DNA of 64,000 nucleotides from an uncultured Clostridia bacterium (GTDB lineage Bacteria; Bacillota; Clostridia; Oscillospirales; Acutalibacteraceae): NCBI GenBank assembly GCA_944380885.1, contig CALWIZ010000008.1, positions 18,676-82,675 of the forward strand. The letters run 5' to 3'. A program made the position numbers and the translations under genes. Below are positions 37,299 through 46,700 of this stretch, one piece after another (position 1 is the stretch's first letter; each line of letters starts with the position of its first letter). The notes under the pieces are model-generated. The model had not been told where the DNA came from. It saw only the letters and a program-made list of their open reading frames with translations, and did not search any database.

Positions 37299-38741
37299 TT
37301 ATGCCGAATGCTCTGCATTGAGCCGTTCCTTTTCTGCTTTGATTTGAGCCTTCACCTGTAGGATCATTTCCGCAAGCTTTTCTTCGCATTCTTCTCTTGT
37401 CTTGGCGTAGATATTATGGCTTTCACGCTTGCCGTGGGCGTTTGTCGGCGTATACCGCCCCTCATATAGGTGGTCGTTGATCATGGTGACGCAGCCTGTC
37501 CCGGATTTGCGTATTTTTGGCGTATACGGCGTGAATTCTATCGGGGTGGTATCTTTCCTTGCCTCTTGCTTAATCGTCGGCATCTGGGCGTCTGTGCCGC
37601 CGATTTTGCGGTCAATCCGCACCGCCGCCTGCTGCTGCATAGTATCGGTGATGTGGCTGTAAATATCAAGCGTGGTCGCTGACGACACATGACCTATCGT
37701 AGCCGACAGCGTTTTTATATCCATACCGTGTTCCAGCGCCATTGTTGCGAAGGTGTGCCTGAGATCGTGGAAACGTACTTTTTTGCATCCTGCTCGTTCC
37801 AATATGAGTTGCAACCGCTTTCGTACAGATGACGGATTTCTCGGCCTGCTGTTATCCAGCGGTGACGGGAACATCCAATCCGAATCCACTGATTTTTTGT
37901 ACTCTGCAAGTATCTTTACAAGCGACGGCGGAAGTATCACTATGCGGACAGATGCTTTTGTTTTCGGAGTTGATATGATAACCTCCGCTTTGATAATATA
38001 TACCTGCCGTTCAATGCGAAGCTCACCTGTTGAGAAGTTGAGATCGCTCCATTTGAGCGCAAGTATCTCGCCACGGCGCATTCCCGTTCCAAGCTCCAGC
38101 AGGAAAAGTTCGTAATATCCTTCTTCCTTTGCCTGATGTAGAAACCGCAGTATCTCGTTTTGCGTCAGCACCTGCATTTCCCTTGCTTTTTTCGGCGGCA
38201 GTTTACACCCGACAGCGGGGTTGATTCGTATCAGCCCTTCCTGCACCGCTCGCTGTAAAGCCGTGCGGGTGTTAGCGTGTATCGCTCTTATCGTTCTGTC
38301 TGAAAGACCTTTGCCGAGCGTTTCGGCGTACAGTTTTCTTCCGCCTGTCTTTTCTCTTGCGTAGAATTGCTGTAAGTCTGACTGCGACAGCTTGTTCAGC
38401 GGGATTTTCCCGATTTCGGGAATAATGTGATTGTATATGCGGTTTTCATATTCGCCTCTTGTTGTAATGCGAAGCGTATGCTTACAGTAGGTCTGATACC
38501 AGAAATCAATCCATTCGCCGAACGGCATATCCGCCTTTATTTTTCCCGTAGATCTGCCGTATTGCTCTTTCAGCTTTTCCAGCTTATCGGCACATTCCGT
38601 TTTCGTTTTGGCGGTTACGCTTTTTGTGACCGGCAGTTTTTTTTCATTGTATCCTACGACGATTCTGCCTTCCCAACGACCGTCCTTGCGCAGACGTAAT
38701 GTGCCTTCTCCGCTTTTTCGTTTTTTAGCTATTGGTACCAT
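37299..38741 (-). CDS. Tyrosine-type site-specific integrase (second in operon)
   Basis: A 480-residue recombinase. It has an N-terminal SAM-like arm-binding domain with AP2-like start (GEGTLRLRKDGRWEGRIVVG), a core-binding domain and a catalytic domain with GTGMRRGEIL (first Arg), HDLRHTFATMA (His-x-x-Arg), TIGHVSSATTLDIYSH (last His/Tyr). An additional tail of about 85 residues after the Tyr is unusual. It overlaps the preceding integrase by 17 bp; the exact start is uncertain because AGGGAG abuts the ATG at 38741. Confidence 0.9.
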   Translation of the reverse strand: MVPIAKKRKSGEGTLRLRKDGRWEGRIVVGYNEKKLPVTKSVTAKTKTECADKLEKLKEQYGRSTGKIKADMPFGEWIDFWYQTYCKHTLRITTRGEYENRIYNHIIPEIGKIPLNKLSQSDLQQFYAREKTGGRKLYAETLGKGLSDRTIRAIHANTRTALQRAVQEGLIRINPAVGCKLPPKKAREMQVLTQNEILRFLHQAKEEGYYELFLLELGTGMRRGEILALKWSDLNFSTGELRIERQVYIIKAEVIISTPKTKASVRIVILPPSLVKILAEYKKSVDSDWMFPSPLDNSRPRNPSSVRKRLQLILERAGCKKVRFHDLRHTFATMALEHGMDIKTLSATIGHVSSATTLDIYSHITDTMQQQAAVRIDRKIGGTDAQMPTIKQEARKDTTPIEFTPYTPKIRKSGTGCVTMINDHLYEGRYTPTNAHGKRESHNIYAKTREECEEKLAEMILQVKAQIKAEKERLNAEHSA

Positions 38742-39900
38742 CTCCCTCAAGCATAATTTCGTCCATAAAGCTGCCAACGATGTTGGAAGCGTTCTTTTGC
38801 ATATCGGTTGTCAAGTGCGTATAGGTATCCAGCGTAAAGCTTGCGTTTGTATGGCCTAAGATTCCCGACAGCGTTTTGGCGTCCACTCCGCTGACCAATG
38901 CATGCGTTGCGAACGTGTGTCTGAGATCATGAAAGCGTATTAGAGGAAGTTCGGCTTGCTTTAGCAGCATTTTTAATCGGTGATATGCATAGTCGGGGTG
39001 CATCGGTTCTTCCGGCTTGTAGATATTCGGAAATATCCAATCGCCGACCGCCGTTTCTTTTCTCTTTCTCAGAAGCTCCGCCGTACTCGGCGGAAGAAGA
39101 ATTGCGCGCGTTCCCGTTTCAGTTTTCGTCTCGCCGACAATCAGTCCGCCGCCTTTCTTTTTATGGATTGCCCGTCTGATTTTCAGTTTCCCCGTATCGG
39201 CGTCAAAATCTTCCCATCTGAGTCCGCAGATTTCGCCGCGGCGCAATCCTGTCGTCAGTTCTGTATAGAAGAAATCGTACCACACCTCATCATACCGGAT
39301 TCGCTCCATAAATCTTTCGAGCTGTTCGTCATTCAATATCTGCTTCGGCGCATAATTGGTTTTCGGGATTGTTGTTCCGTTTGTGGGGTTTTTAATAAGC
39401 AGCCGCTGTGCCACCGCCATATCCAGTGCTTCATGAAGCATCATGTGTATCTTGCGAACCAAGCTGTCGGCAAGCTCTGTACCGTGCAGCTTGTCTGCTT
39501 TCACACGACCTTTCTTTTTGACGGTGTTATAGAATTTTTGAAGTTCCTGCGTGGTCAGCGCCGACAGAGGTCTGTCGCCGAGATACGGCTTGACCTGATT
39601 TTTTATCATCGCCTTATAAGAGTCCAGCGTCGTTTCCCGAACTGTGAATATCATATATTCATTGATCCAGCGGTCGAGCCATTCGCCGAGCGTCATATTA
39701 CAGTCCTCGGTCAGGTCGGCGTCGCGGTACATCTCAATATGATCGTGCAGCTTTTTCATCAGTTCCTTTTGCGTACGGCCAAGTACATAGCGGTGGATAG
39801 GATTGCCGTTCTTTTTGTGACCGACAACGATGCGGCCTTCCCACCGCCCGTCATCGCGCTTTCGTACCATGCCGTCGCCCGACGGTCTTCGTTTTGCCAT
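38725..39900 (-). CDS. int: Tyrosine-type site-specific integrase (first in operon)
   Basis: A 391-residue recombinase with the same domain order: AP2-like N-terminal (GDGMVRKRDDGRWEGRIVVG), core-binding domain, then catalytic TTGLRRGEICGLRW, RFHDLRHTFATHA, LGHTNASFTLDTYTHL with the nucleophile Tyr. It lacks the long tail of its neighbour. AGAGAGGTGATTCC precedes the ATG. One of the two should drive integration in tRNA-Pro, and the other may act in the reverse reaction or be a duplicate. Confidence 0.93.
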   Translation of the reverse strand: MAKRRPSGDGMVRKRDDGRWEGRIVVGHKKNGNPIHRYVLGRTQKELMKKLHDHIEMYRDADLTEDCNMTLGEWLDRWINEYMIFTVRETTLDSYKAMIKNQVKPYLGDRPLSALTTQELQKFYNTVKKKGRVKADKLHGTELADSLVRKIHMMLHEALDMAVAQRLLIKNPTNGTTIPKTNYAPKQILNDEQLERFMERIRYDEVWYDFFYTELTTGLRRGEICGLRWEDFDADTGKLKIRRAIHKKKGGGLIVGETKTETGTRAILLPPSTAELLRKRKETAVGDWIFPNIYKPEEPMHPDYAYHRLKMLLKQAELPLIRFHDLRHTFATHALVSGVDAKTLSGILGHTNASFTLDTYTHLTTDMQKNASNIVGSFMDEIMLEGDGTNS

Positions 39901-39981
39901 ATGGAATCACCTCTCTTTGCAACACAACATACCACAAAGGTTTTCAAATATCCAGCGAGAATAAAAAGTTTATCAAAGAGT

Positions 39982-41328
39982 TCACATATGCATTTCAAAG
40001 CCCTGCTCCTCATCGTTGTATTCAGGAACGCTTCGGTCGGTTTTCAGTCCGTGCGCTTGCTTTTTCTGTTCGATTTTAGTTTTCAGTTTGGAATCCATTT
40101 GTGCGCTGAGTTTAGCTCTGCGTTTATAACAGCTTGACGCTATCGCCTTGGCAAGCCGGGCGATAAGATTTCCCACAGAAGAATTAACCGATACGGTCTG
40201 TACCGAATGATCGTGTTGCATTATCAGAACAGCAGAGCGGATAACGGCATTTTTGATATCTCTGAATTCTTTGTTTTCTTCCAATGGAATATCCGGCTTT
40301 TTCTTATCGTAATAAACAGACAGCTTTTCACGGTTCACTTTATTCCACTCAGAATATAACTCTGCAATACGCTCATCCTTTGCAAGCTCGGCAACGATAT
40401 CGTCAACCGTCCGCTTCATATTTTTCGGAAGATATCCATATATCTTTTTGCCTTTGTAATCGGCAAGCTGACCGATCAGCCTGACATACAGATTCTGAAT
40501 TTCATCCGACGCCGGGGTCGGCGTTTTCGCATTTCTCAACAGTTCGTCTATCCGCTTTTTAGCTTCTGCCCGTACCTCGTCACGCATCTGCGTTTCCAAA
40601 GTAAATGCATGATACATTTCATTACGGAAAATATCTTTCGCAAATACCCTGCGCATATCTTCAATCCCTTTGTTTGTAAGATAGCCTTGTTTAGTATCCT
40701 TTGAATACACCATCAGGTGAATATGCGGATGATGCGTCGTGTTATGAAAAGCGGCATACCACTGCATCTTGGAAGGAGCGATTTTATGAGCCTCGGCAAT
40801 CTGCAAAGCGTTTCGGCGAACAAGCTCTTTCCATGCTTCGGCGTTATTGTATCCAAGCCTTTCCGCATCCTCGCGCCGCAGGCTGATTACATGCGTCCAC
40901 AGGACGCCTTCATGATTTGCTACATCATCGGAAACCTTATCAATATCGATTTTATCATCCGTCTGCGAAAACAATCCGTGCCTGCCGAGCTTTTCTACGC
41001 CCGGACGCTCCCCGTAGTAACTGACCAATTTTTTTACGCCGTCGATACGGTCGACGTTGCGTTCTATGAATGCGTCAAGAAATTCTGCCGCCGTATATCG
41101 GGTTTCCTGTTCCTGATACGTTTTTAGTTCGGGATACATCAGCGATTCGGGAACGGCGGTTATACATTCGCATATTAAGTCTCGCTGTTTTTTCGTCGAC
41201 GGTTTACGGTCGATTCCGTTCGGCAGTTTTTCTACGCCTTCGCGTGTTCCCATATATCTGATGAGTTTTCCCGCATTCGCCTTTGCGGGATTTTTGATAT
41301 ACCGGCTTGTAAATATGATTTTCGGCAT
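39982..41328 (-). CDS. MobP-family relaxase
   Basis: A 448-residue relaxase (layout of the MobP3 group of Bacillota mobilizable elements). The HUH-type metal motif HHPHIHLMVYS is at about residues 199-209 (H200, H202, H204, with H195 before it); the N-terminal Tyr residues (for example Tyr10, Tyr25) could be the nucleophile. C-terminal half is helical and basic. It nicks at an origin of transfer and leads the DNA strand into a helper's channel. The start lies 2 bp after the stop of the helper gene. Confidence 0.88.
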   Translation of the reverse strand: MPKIIFTSRYIKNPAKANAGKLIRYMGTREGVEKLPNGIDRKPSTKKQRDLICECITAVPESLMYPELKTYQEQETRYTAAEFLDAFIERNVDRIDGVKKLVSYYGERPGVEKLGRHGLFSQTDDKIDIDKVSDDVANHEGVLWTHVISLRREDAERLGYNNAEAWKELVRRNALQIAEAHKIAPSKMQWYAAFHNTTHHPHIHLMVYSKDTKQGYLTNKGIEDMRRVFAKDIFRNEMYHAFTLETQMRDEVRAEAKKRIDELLRNAKTPTPASDEIQNLYVRLIGQLADYKGKKIYGYLPKNMKRTVDDIVAELAKDERIAELYSEWNKVNREKLSVYYDKKKPDIPLEENKEFRDIKNAVIRSAVLIMQHDHSVQTVSVNSSVGNLIARLAKAIASSCYKRRAKLSAQMDSKLKTKIEQKKQAHGLKTDRSVPEYNDEEQGFEMHM

Positions 41329-41330
41329 CG

Positions 41331-41735
41331 TTATTCACCGTGCTGCCATTCGTAGGCATCTTCGAATGTTACAACGCCGCCGAGCCGTGCAACCTCTTCG
41401 GCGCATGAGTTCCTCAGTCTTTCCATTGTGTCCTCATCGATCTCGATCTGACTTGCAATCAGATTATTTACGATAGATTGCTCGACCGACAGCTTGAAAA
41501 GCATTTTTGAGATATTATGCTCCACACTGCCGATCTCACTTTTGATGCTTTGCGCAAGCAGGGGCGATATGAAATCTATACATTTTTTCTGCCTTAAATA
41601 TCCGATATAAAATTCGACCGCCTGCGTTACAAAATCACTTTTTGAAGTAGCGTTTGATTCATCCAGCATATTCTCCATTTCCGTAACCAATGACGGTCTT
41701 AACCAGTATGCATACTTCTGTTTTTTATCGTCCAT
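41331..41735 (-). CDS. Ribbon-helix-helix mobilization accessory protein
   Basis: A 134-residue protein. The first 45 residues (KYAYWLRPSLVTEMENML then TSKSDFVTQAVEFYIGYL) form an RHH-type DNA-binding domain; the rest is helical. Such proteins bind the origin of transfer and help the relaxase. The ATG at 41735 follows AAGGACGG; an in-frame ATG 39 bp upstream is poorer. Directly before the relaxase gene. Confidence 0.75.
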   Translation of the reverse strand: MDDKKQKYAYWLRPSLVTEMENMLDESNATSKSDFVTQAVEFYIGYLRQKKCIDFISPLLAQSIKSEIGSVEHNISKMLFKLSVEQSIVNNLIASQIEIDEDTMERLRNSCAEEVARLGGVVTFEDAYEWQHGE

Positions 41736-41852
41736 AATTCCGTCCTTTCCATAGACCCCGTTTTCTTTTTTCAAAAATTGCCCAAAATGCGGTCGGCTCT
41801 GCCGTCCGCTGTGATTTGTGAGGGGACAATAGACCCCTCACTTTAACCTGCT

Positions 41853-42134
41853 TCACTCTAAATTCGGCATATCTTGGGCATATGCCATCGCCAGTTCCGA
41901 ATAAGGCTCGGAAAGTGGATTGGTCTTGCATCGCGGTACGAGCTCGTCCATCAGACTGTCAAAGCATTTGCAACACAGATTGAGATTCAAGAGATATCCG
42001 TCGTAGGCAGAGCCGTATCCAAAACGGTGACGGAAGCAGAAGTTTTCTTCCTCATCCCACATATCAAATTCCTTTCCGCATAAGCTGCACTTCTTAACTT
42101 CTTTCGCCCTGATTCTTTTTATCTTCATTTTCAT
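41853..42134 (-). CDS. Small zinc-finger-like protein of the mobile element
   Basis: A 93-residue protein. Two CxxC pairs are present (CSLCGKEFD at about 16-19 and CCKCFDSL at about 54-57), consistent with a Zn-binding treble-clef-like module; the rest is helical. GGGAGGCGG precedes the ATG. Function unknown; proteins of this kind are common in clostridial mobile elements next to the HTH and excisionase genes. Confidence 0.65.
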   Translation of the reverse strand: MKMKIKRIRAKEVKKCSLCGKEFDMWDEEENFCFRHRFGYGSAYDGYLLNLNLCCKCFDSLMDELVPRCKTNPLSEPYSELAMAYAQDMPNLE

Positions 42135-42136
42135 TT

Positions 42137-42577
42137 CTATACCGCCTCCCGTTTTTTCTTTCGGTCGTACCGTTCTAACTTTTTGATCGCTTTTTCATGC
42201 GCCTGCTGACAGACTGCCCTCTGTAACTGCTGTTCAAAATACAAACTCTTTGCCTGCTCTATAGGCATAATCGTATAGAGCAGATTGCCGTTGCGCTTCA
42301 TTCCATTTGCCATACGAATTTCCGTTGGCTCAGTCCGGATCAACTGCTTGTCCTCCAGCCGTTTTACATATTTGCTCACCGTATTGCGGGACATTTTCAA
42401 TGCATTGCCGATGGTGCGGAAACTGGGATGGCACTGAAAGGTTTTGCGGTCTTCCCGGTAGAGCAGATACGCATAAACGGCAATCTCTCCGCAGGAGAGG
42501 CCCAGGCAAAAGATTTCATTCGGCAGAGGAAAGTAATCCCGGATTGCATCGCGCCTTGGATAACGGTTGTACTTCAA
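42137..42577 (-). CDS. Helix-turn-helix replication/regulatory protein
   Basis: A 146-residue protein. The N-terminal half has a winged-helix type DNA-binding region: PLPNEIFCLGLSCGEIAVYAYLL, then TIGNALKMSRNTVSKYVKRLEDK. It resembles RepA-N or HTH_36-type proteins of plasmids and ICEs. The start is most likely TTG at 42577, with AGGAGG 6 bp upstream; its TTGA overlaps the TGA of the excisionase-like gene by 4 bp, so they are coupled. Confidence 0.75.
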   Translation of the reverse strand: MKYNRYPRRDAIRDYFPLPNEIFCLGLSCGEIAVYAYLLYREDRKTFQCHPSFRTIGNALKMSRNTVSKYVKRLEDKQLIRTEPTEIRMANGMKRNGNLLYTIMPIEQAKSLYFEQQLQRAVCQQAHEKAIKKLERYDRKKKREAV

Positions 42578-42783
42578 ATGTGACCTCCTGTCTTTTCTTC
42601 TACCCACTGTCTGAACTTTTCTTTGGGTACGATGAGCCGTGAACCGATTCGCAAGGACGGAAATCCTTTTTCGTGCATCAGCTCATAGCTGCTTGAGATA
42701 GAAATTCCAAGCAGCTTCGCCACCATTTCTGCATTGAGAAACAGCGGCAGCTCATCGTAAGTGGTAAATTTGGATTCTTTCAT
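42574..42783 (-). CDS. Excisionase-like helix-turn-helix protein
   Basis: A 69-residue MerR/HTH_17-type protein: PLFLNAEMVAKLLGISISSSYELM, then GFPSLRIGSRLIVPKEKFRQWVEE, the signature of the Xis/excisionase family. It helps the integrase excise the element and bend DNA. The start at 42783 follows AAAGGAGG. It is the first gene of the mobility operon, after a long leader with an attenuator hairpin. Confidence 0.85.
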   Translation of the reverse strand: MKESKFTTYDELPLFLNAEMVAKLLGISISSSYELMHEKGFPSLRIGSRLIVPKEKFRQWVEEKTGGHI

Positions 42784-42855
42784 TGGCTTGTGCCTCCTTT
42801 CAAATTCACACGGTTTCATCCGTGTATGTATGAATCGGTCAGTTTTGCAAAACAA

Positions 42856-42954
42856 AAAAGACCTTACTTACATTTCATCACGGAAACACAAATAAAGCGG
42901 ACAGGAGTTCGCTTTTCAAAATGTTCCGTGCCTGAATATGTAAGTAAGATCTTT
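42856..42954 (-). promoter_or_regulatory. Long hairpin ending in a T-run: attenuator of the mobility operon
   Basis: On the minus strand AAAGATCTTACTTACAT (42938-42954) pairs with ATGTAAGTAAGGTCTTT (42857-42873), 16 of 17 pairs plus one G-U. A second inner pair is CACGGAACA with TGTTTCCGTG. The outer stem ends in TTTTTTGTTTT. It lies in the 5' leader between the promoter (43027-43055) and the excisionase-like gene, so it can stop transcription before that gene. Confidence 0.7.
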
Positions 42955-43026
42955 GCGTTTGAATAAGTACGTTTTGCTGTACTGTAACAGCTGATTTCAG
43001 TAGGCACTTTATTTAGTTGTGTCTAT

Positions 43027-43055
43027 ATTATAACAGAACAAACGTTTCTTGTCAA
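43027..43055 (-). promoter_or_regulatory. Perfect sigma-A promoter with LexA-box match in its spacer
   Basis: On the minus strand TTGACA (43050-43055), 17-bp spacer, TATAAT (43027-43032). The spacer (with one adjacent base) holds AGAACAAACGTTTC (plus-strand reading, 43035-43048), matching the Bacillus LexA consensus CGAACRNRYGTTYC at 13 of 14 positions. Confidence 0.8.
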
Positions 43056-43117
43056 GGCTTTTGAATAATATAAACGGCTTTGGGGAATACTATTTTATTT
43101 ACGATACTCTTGAAAGT

Positions 43118-43153
43118 GATAAGGCTGAGCCGGTAATTCGGCTCAGCCTTATC
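43118..43153. terminator. Perfect 15-bp hairpin between cargo and mobility modules
   Basis: GATAAGGCTGAGCCG pairs with CGGCTCAGCCTTATC around a 6-base loop; GCGTTTTC follows on plus. It lies 12 bp after the end of the DUF6809-like gene (minus sense) and probably ends the defence transcript. Confidence 0.7.
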
Positions 43154-43165
43154 GCGTTTTCAGTT

Positions 43166-43440
43166 TTATGCTTTGGGCGGCTCCTGCAACACTTCAATAA
43201 TGATTCTTGCCGCAAGTTTGAAACCGCTGACGAACGATTCAATCTCATTCATCCCATGCTGCTCCGATTCACAATCCTTGAGCTTTTCAAAGATTTCTTT
43301 CTGTTGTTCTGTGAGTGTTGCTTTTAAGTCATCTTCGTTCCGGACAACATATCCTAACACTTCACTGTATGCGCTTCCACGCTTAATGCTGCGCTCGTGA
43401 GGAATGATATTGCCGTAATATAATCTTCAAGCGTTGTCAT
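43166..43440 (-). pseudogene. DUF6809-like small protein gene with a frameshift
   Basis: The minus strand reads MTTLED from the ATG at 43440 and then, one base out of frame, LYYGNIIPHERSIKRG, SAYSEVLGYVV and the rest to GFKLAARIIIEVLQ. Together they give the usual length (about 90 residues) and pattern of DUF6809 proteins of clostridial elements. A single base is missing after GAAGA (about 43424). The ATG is placed within the end of the preceding gene, as in intact loci. Otherwise a shorter product from a GTG at 43360 is possible. Confidence 0.6.
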
Positions 43441-43675
43441 CGTCCCATCTCACATAAGAAGAGGGCGACACATTATCGGCCATACCCGACACTGTGTCGC
43501 CCTCCATTTTCATTTTGTCTGCTGCGATAAGTGTATGCTTTACAAGAAGCATATCAATCCAAGTCCGTTCATCGTACTCTGCCGGCCGCCCGTCTTTCAG
43601 ATACTCTGCCATCGCCGCGCTCATCACATCATACTTTTCTCCGCTGTAAATTTCAGCAATGCTTATCTGTGCCAT
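43427..43675 (-). CDS. Small protein of unknown function in the mobile element
   Basis: An 82-residue, mostly helical protein (MAQISIAEIYSGEKYDV start; MLLVKHTLIAADKMKMEGD centre). No domain recognised. The start at 43675 has AAAGGAGGTG 7 bp upstream. It is located between the reverse-transcriptase gene and the DUF6809-like pseudogene, which it overlaps. Probably a member of the element's accessory genes, of the kind that often precedes DUF6809 proteins. Confidence 0.6.
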   Translation of the reverse strand: MAQISIAEIYSGEKYDVMSAAMAEYLKDGRPAEYDERTWIDMLLVKHTLIAADKMKMEGDTVSGMADNVSPSSYVRWDDDNA

Positions 43676-43735
43676 ATCCACACCTCCTTTGCAGTACAAA
43701 CATATACCACAAAGGATCGTGGAAGTCCAGAGGTT

Positions 43736-46700
43736 TTATGCCTTAGAATCAAATTCATTCCATAATGCACATTGTTGTTTTTGCTTTGCAATATTAGAAT
43801 CAAAAGTCGGAGGAGTTTGTTTATAATACCTTGAATCAGGAGACTTAGCCTGTAGCACATTACCTTTGATTTGAAATTCTCTTAGCCCAGAAATGTCGAT
43901 AGTATCAATTAATACAGCAGAATTTCTTCCACCCTTTACTTTTAGTATATCTCGTTCCTCAGTTTTAGATGGTCTTGTAATTCTACTGTCACCAAATTCA
44001 GAGGTATTAACCTGTATACAAAAACAATGTAAATCCCGTGATAGCGATTCAACAATATTACTATAATAATTGGTATCTTTATTCCATTCTACAGCAATCA
44101 GTGCATCTATATATGATTGAAATATTGATCTATCAGATATAGATGACAACTCGTAGCAGCAATATACAGAAAACCAGAAGTTATTCCAATCATACAATTC
44201 GTAGCCTTCTCCTTCTCTGACTTTGCATCCATAACTCTCAATTTTTTCTTTTTCATGAGGAGCAATATACACTTTTTTGTGAAAATGAATATAACTGAAT
44301 TTATAATCATCCTCAACGAAAGGCAAAACAACTGCTGTTAGATTATTTATTGATGGATTTGTAGTATCATCATTTGATTTAAATTTCAAATGCTCAATTC
44401 CAGTAACAATTGCTATTTGATTCTTTGCACATGTCCTTGCCAAAATTGGAAGCCATTCAAACGGCAGATACCCCTCCGGCAAAACCAACATATCAGCCTT
44501 ACACCGGATTGCCTCGTTAACGGTTTCTGTAAGCTGCTTATATCTTTGATAAGTTCGATTTGGGCAATCATTCAGCACCTTTTCAAAGTCTGATTCTCGC
44601 AAAATAGTATTTGCTATAGCGATTTTTATATTGTCTAATTTCTTGCTTTCAACTTTAATCGCCACAGCTTTCTTTCCAGTCAAATTAATTGACTTAGCTT
44701 TCACAATCTTATTGATGCTGCTATCATCTGAATAATTACAATAGTTTAGTTCGAGATATCTTTTCTTATAATCTTTTATATCTTTGTCGTTAAGGTCTCC
44801 GTTCTGATATTTAAGCTTCTTCAAAATGCCATAGATCGTCAAGTCATTCATTGTGATCAGATATGGATAGAACATATAATCTCGATTGTAATCATCAAAA
44901 TAATCAAAAATATAGTTTGAATTCTTAATAGTTTCAAAATTCGTACAGTTTAAAGATTGATCGTCAAATATAGTATCATTATTACCATCAAGGAATCCGT
45001 CGATAAGTACCGGCATTGCGTATTTATCGCACATACGTGTTTTACAATATGATTTCTTCATGTGATGTATTTTTAGTTCACTAAATTCAACACCAAATAC
45101 ATCTGATGATAATTCTTCAATCTTTTGTTGTACTCTCTCTGATTCTTTACCCCAAGAAAGTGATAGGGTACGGTAAATACAAGATGCAAGTATTTTGTAT
45201 AGAGTGCTATGTAATTTTCTTAAATTGCCCTCTGTATCTACAATATTTATTTTATTAATTGCATGCATTATATGTTTTACAAACTTTAGATAAGTGTCAA
45301 ATTTATCATTAATTATTAAGATTTCTAAAACCTTTTCCCAAACCAAGTAGTTTTCAATCGTTACCTGATTAGTAAATATTTTTTCAATATCCGCATCAAA
45401 TTGCTTTTCCAGCTTATCGTGTATCAATCCACTAACTCGCATATATTTACCCAAATATTTAGAAAGCCTGAATTTATCGATAGCAATATTATCAACACCT
45501 CTGAGCTTGTTTGGACCATCCTTTTCATTCAAGCTGAAAATTTCAGTATAGTCATCATTTTGAAATACTGCCTCATCTTCTGGTAAAAAGCGAAATTCAC
45601 TCTTGTTTTTATAAAGTTTTTCTTTAAAGCATGAAAGAAGGGCGTCCGATTGTGCTGAATTAAAATAGAAGATTTTAACTTTTTCTTGCTGTACAAGAAT
45701 TTTTGACTTCACAAATTGATTATATGTCGGATTCACAGTATAAATGATTTCCTTACTATCATCCGAATTTGATTTTTCCTCATTTGTTTCATCAGTAGAC
45801 TTTTCAGGAATTAATAATAAGCCGTTATTCATGTTATCTTTACAACAGCAATCCTTTTTCTGCCACGCATTACAGTTTGTGAGATAATGCTGTATAACTT
45901 CATCAGCAGTTAATTTCCCAGCTTTGGCTTCTTTGTATATATAACTGTTTTTCTCTACCTTTTCAACGATAATTATATCATCAACATATCTGCCATAATA
46001 TATAGGGTTCCATCCATTGATTAAAGCATCATCGAATTTACTCAATGCGAAGTTTGACAATACATTGGAAGGATAAAAACCTATTGGCAAAACATTACGG
46101 TTCTCAATAAGATTTGGACACTCTTTTCGAAGTGTGTTACTATATCTTTCGATTACATTCCAAATAAACCGCGTCAATCTGATAGCAAGTTCTTTATATT
46201 CATCATTGAGTTGACAGTCCTCATCATTTATAATAGCATCGACAAAATAGGTCAATTCCTTTTGACTAATATCGACTTGATAGAAAAACCTTTGGAAGTC
46301 AAGCATAAGTATAACAACATCTTGATTTTTATTCAAAGATTTTTGTGCATAGTTTAATGCCGTATCCCTCCAATTTTCATACTGTTGAAAATATGGTTCA
46401 AATAAATAAGGAGAATATGTGGATTGACCTTTATCGTCGAGCAAATTTTTGCGAATACGGTTACCGTATGAATGTTCATAAATTTTGTCATCTATCTTAT
46501 TTCCTACAACTAGTAACCATACTATCCCTAAAATATACCCTTCAACATTCATATCCAAAAAATACTGTAGTTTATTTACTTCAGCAACATTGTTATTCCA
46601 GTTTGAGATAAATCCTTTTTTTGATTGATTCTTAATAGATTTAGGATATGATATAAAACCAATAGAATTTATGATATCCTCCCAATCTTCTGACTCCATT

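Noticed and set aside
38980..40137. 385-codon plus-strand frame opposite the integrase and relaxase genes
   Set aside because: It spans antisense of two unrelated genes, with no ribosome site or domain.
42577..42607. Longer start (GRRKDRR...) of the HTH protein
   Set aside because: The TTG at 42577 has a perfect AGGAGG and gives a coupled 4-bp overlap with the excisionase-like gene.
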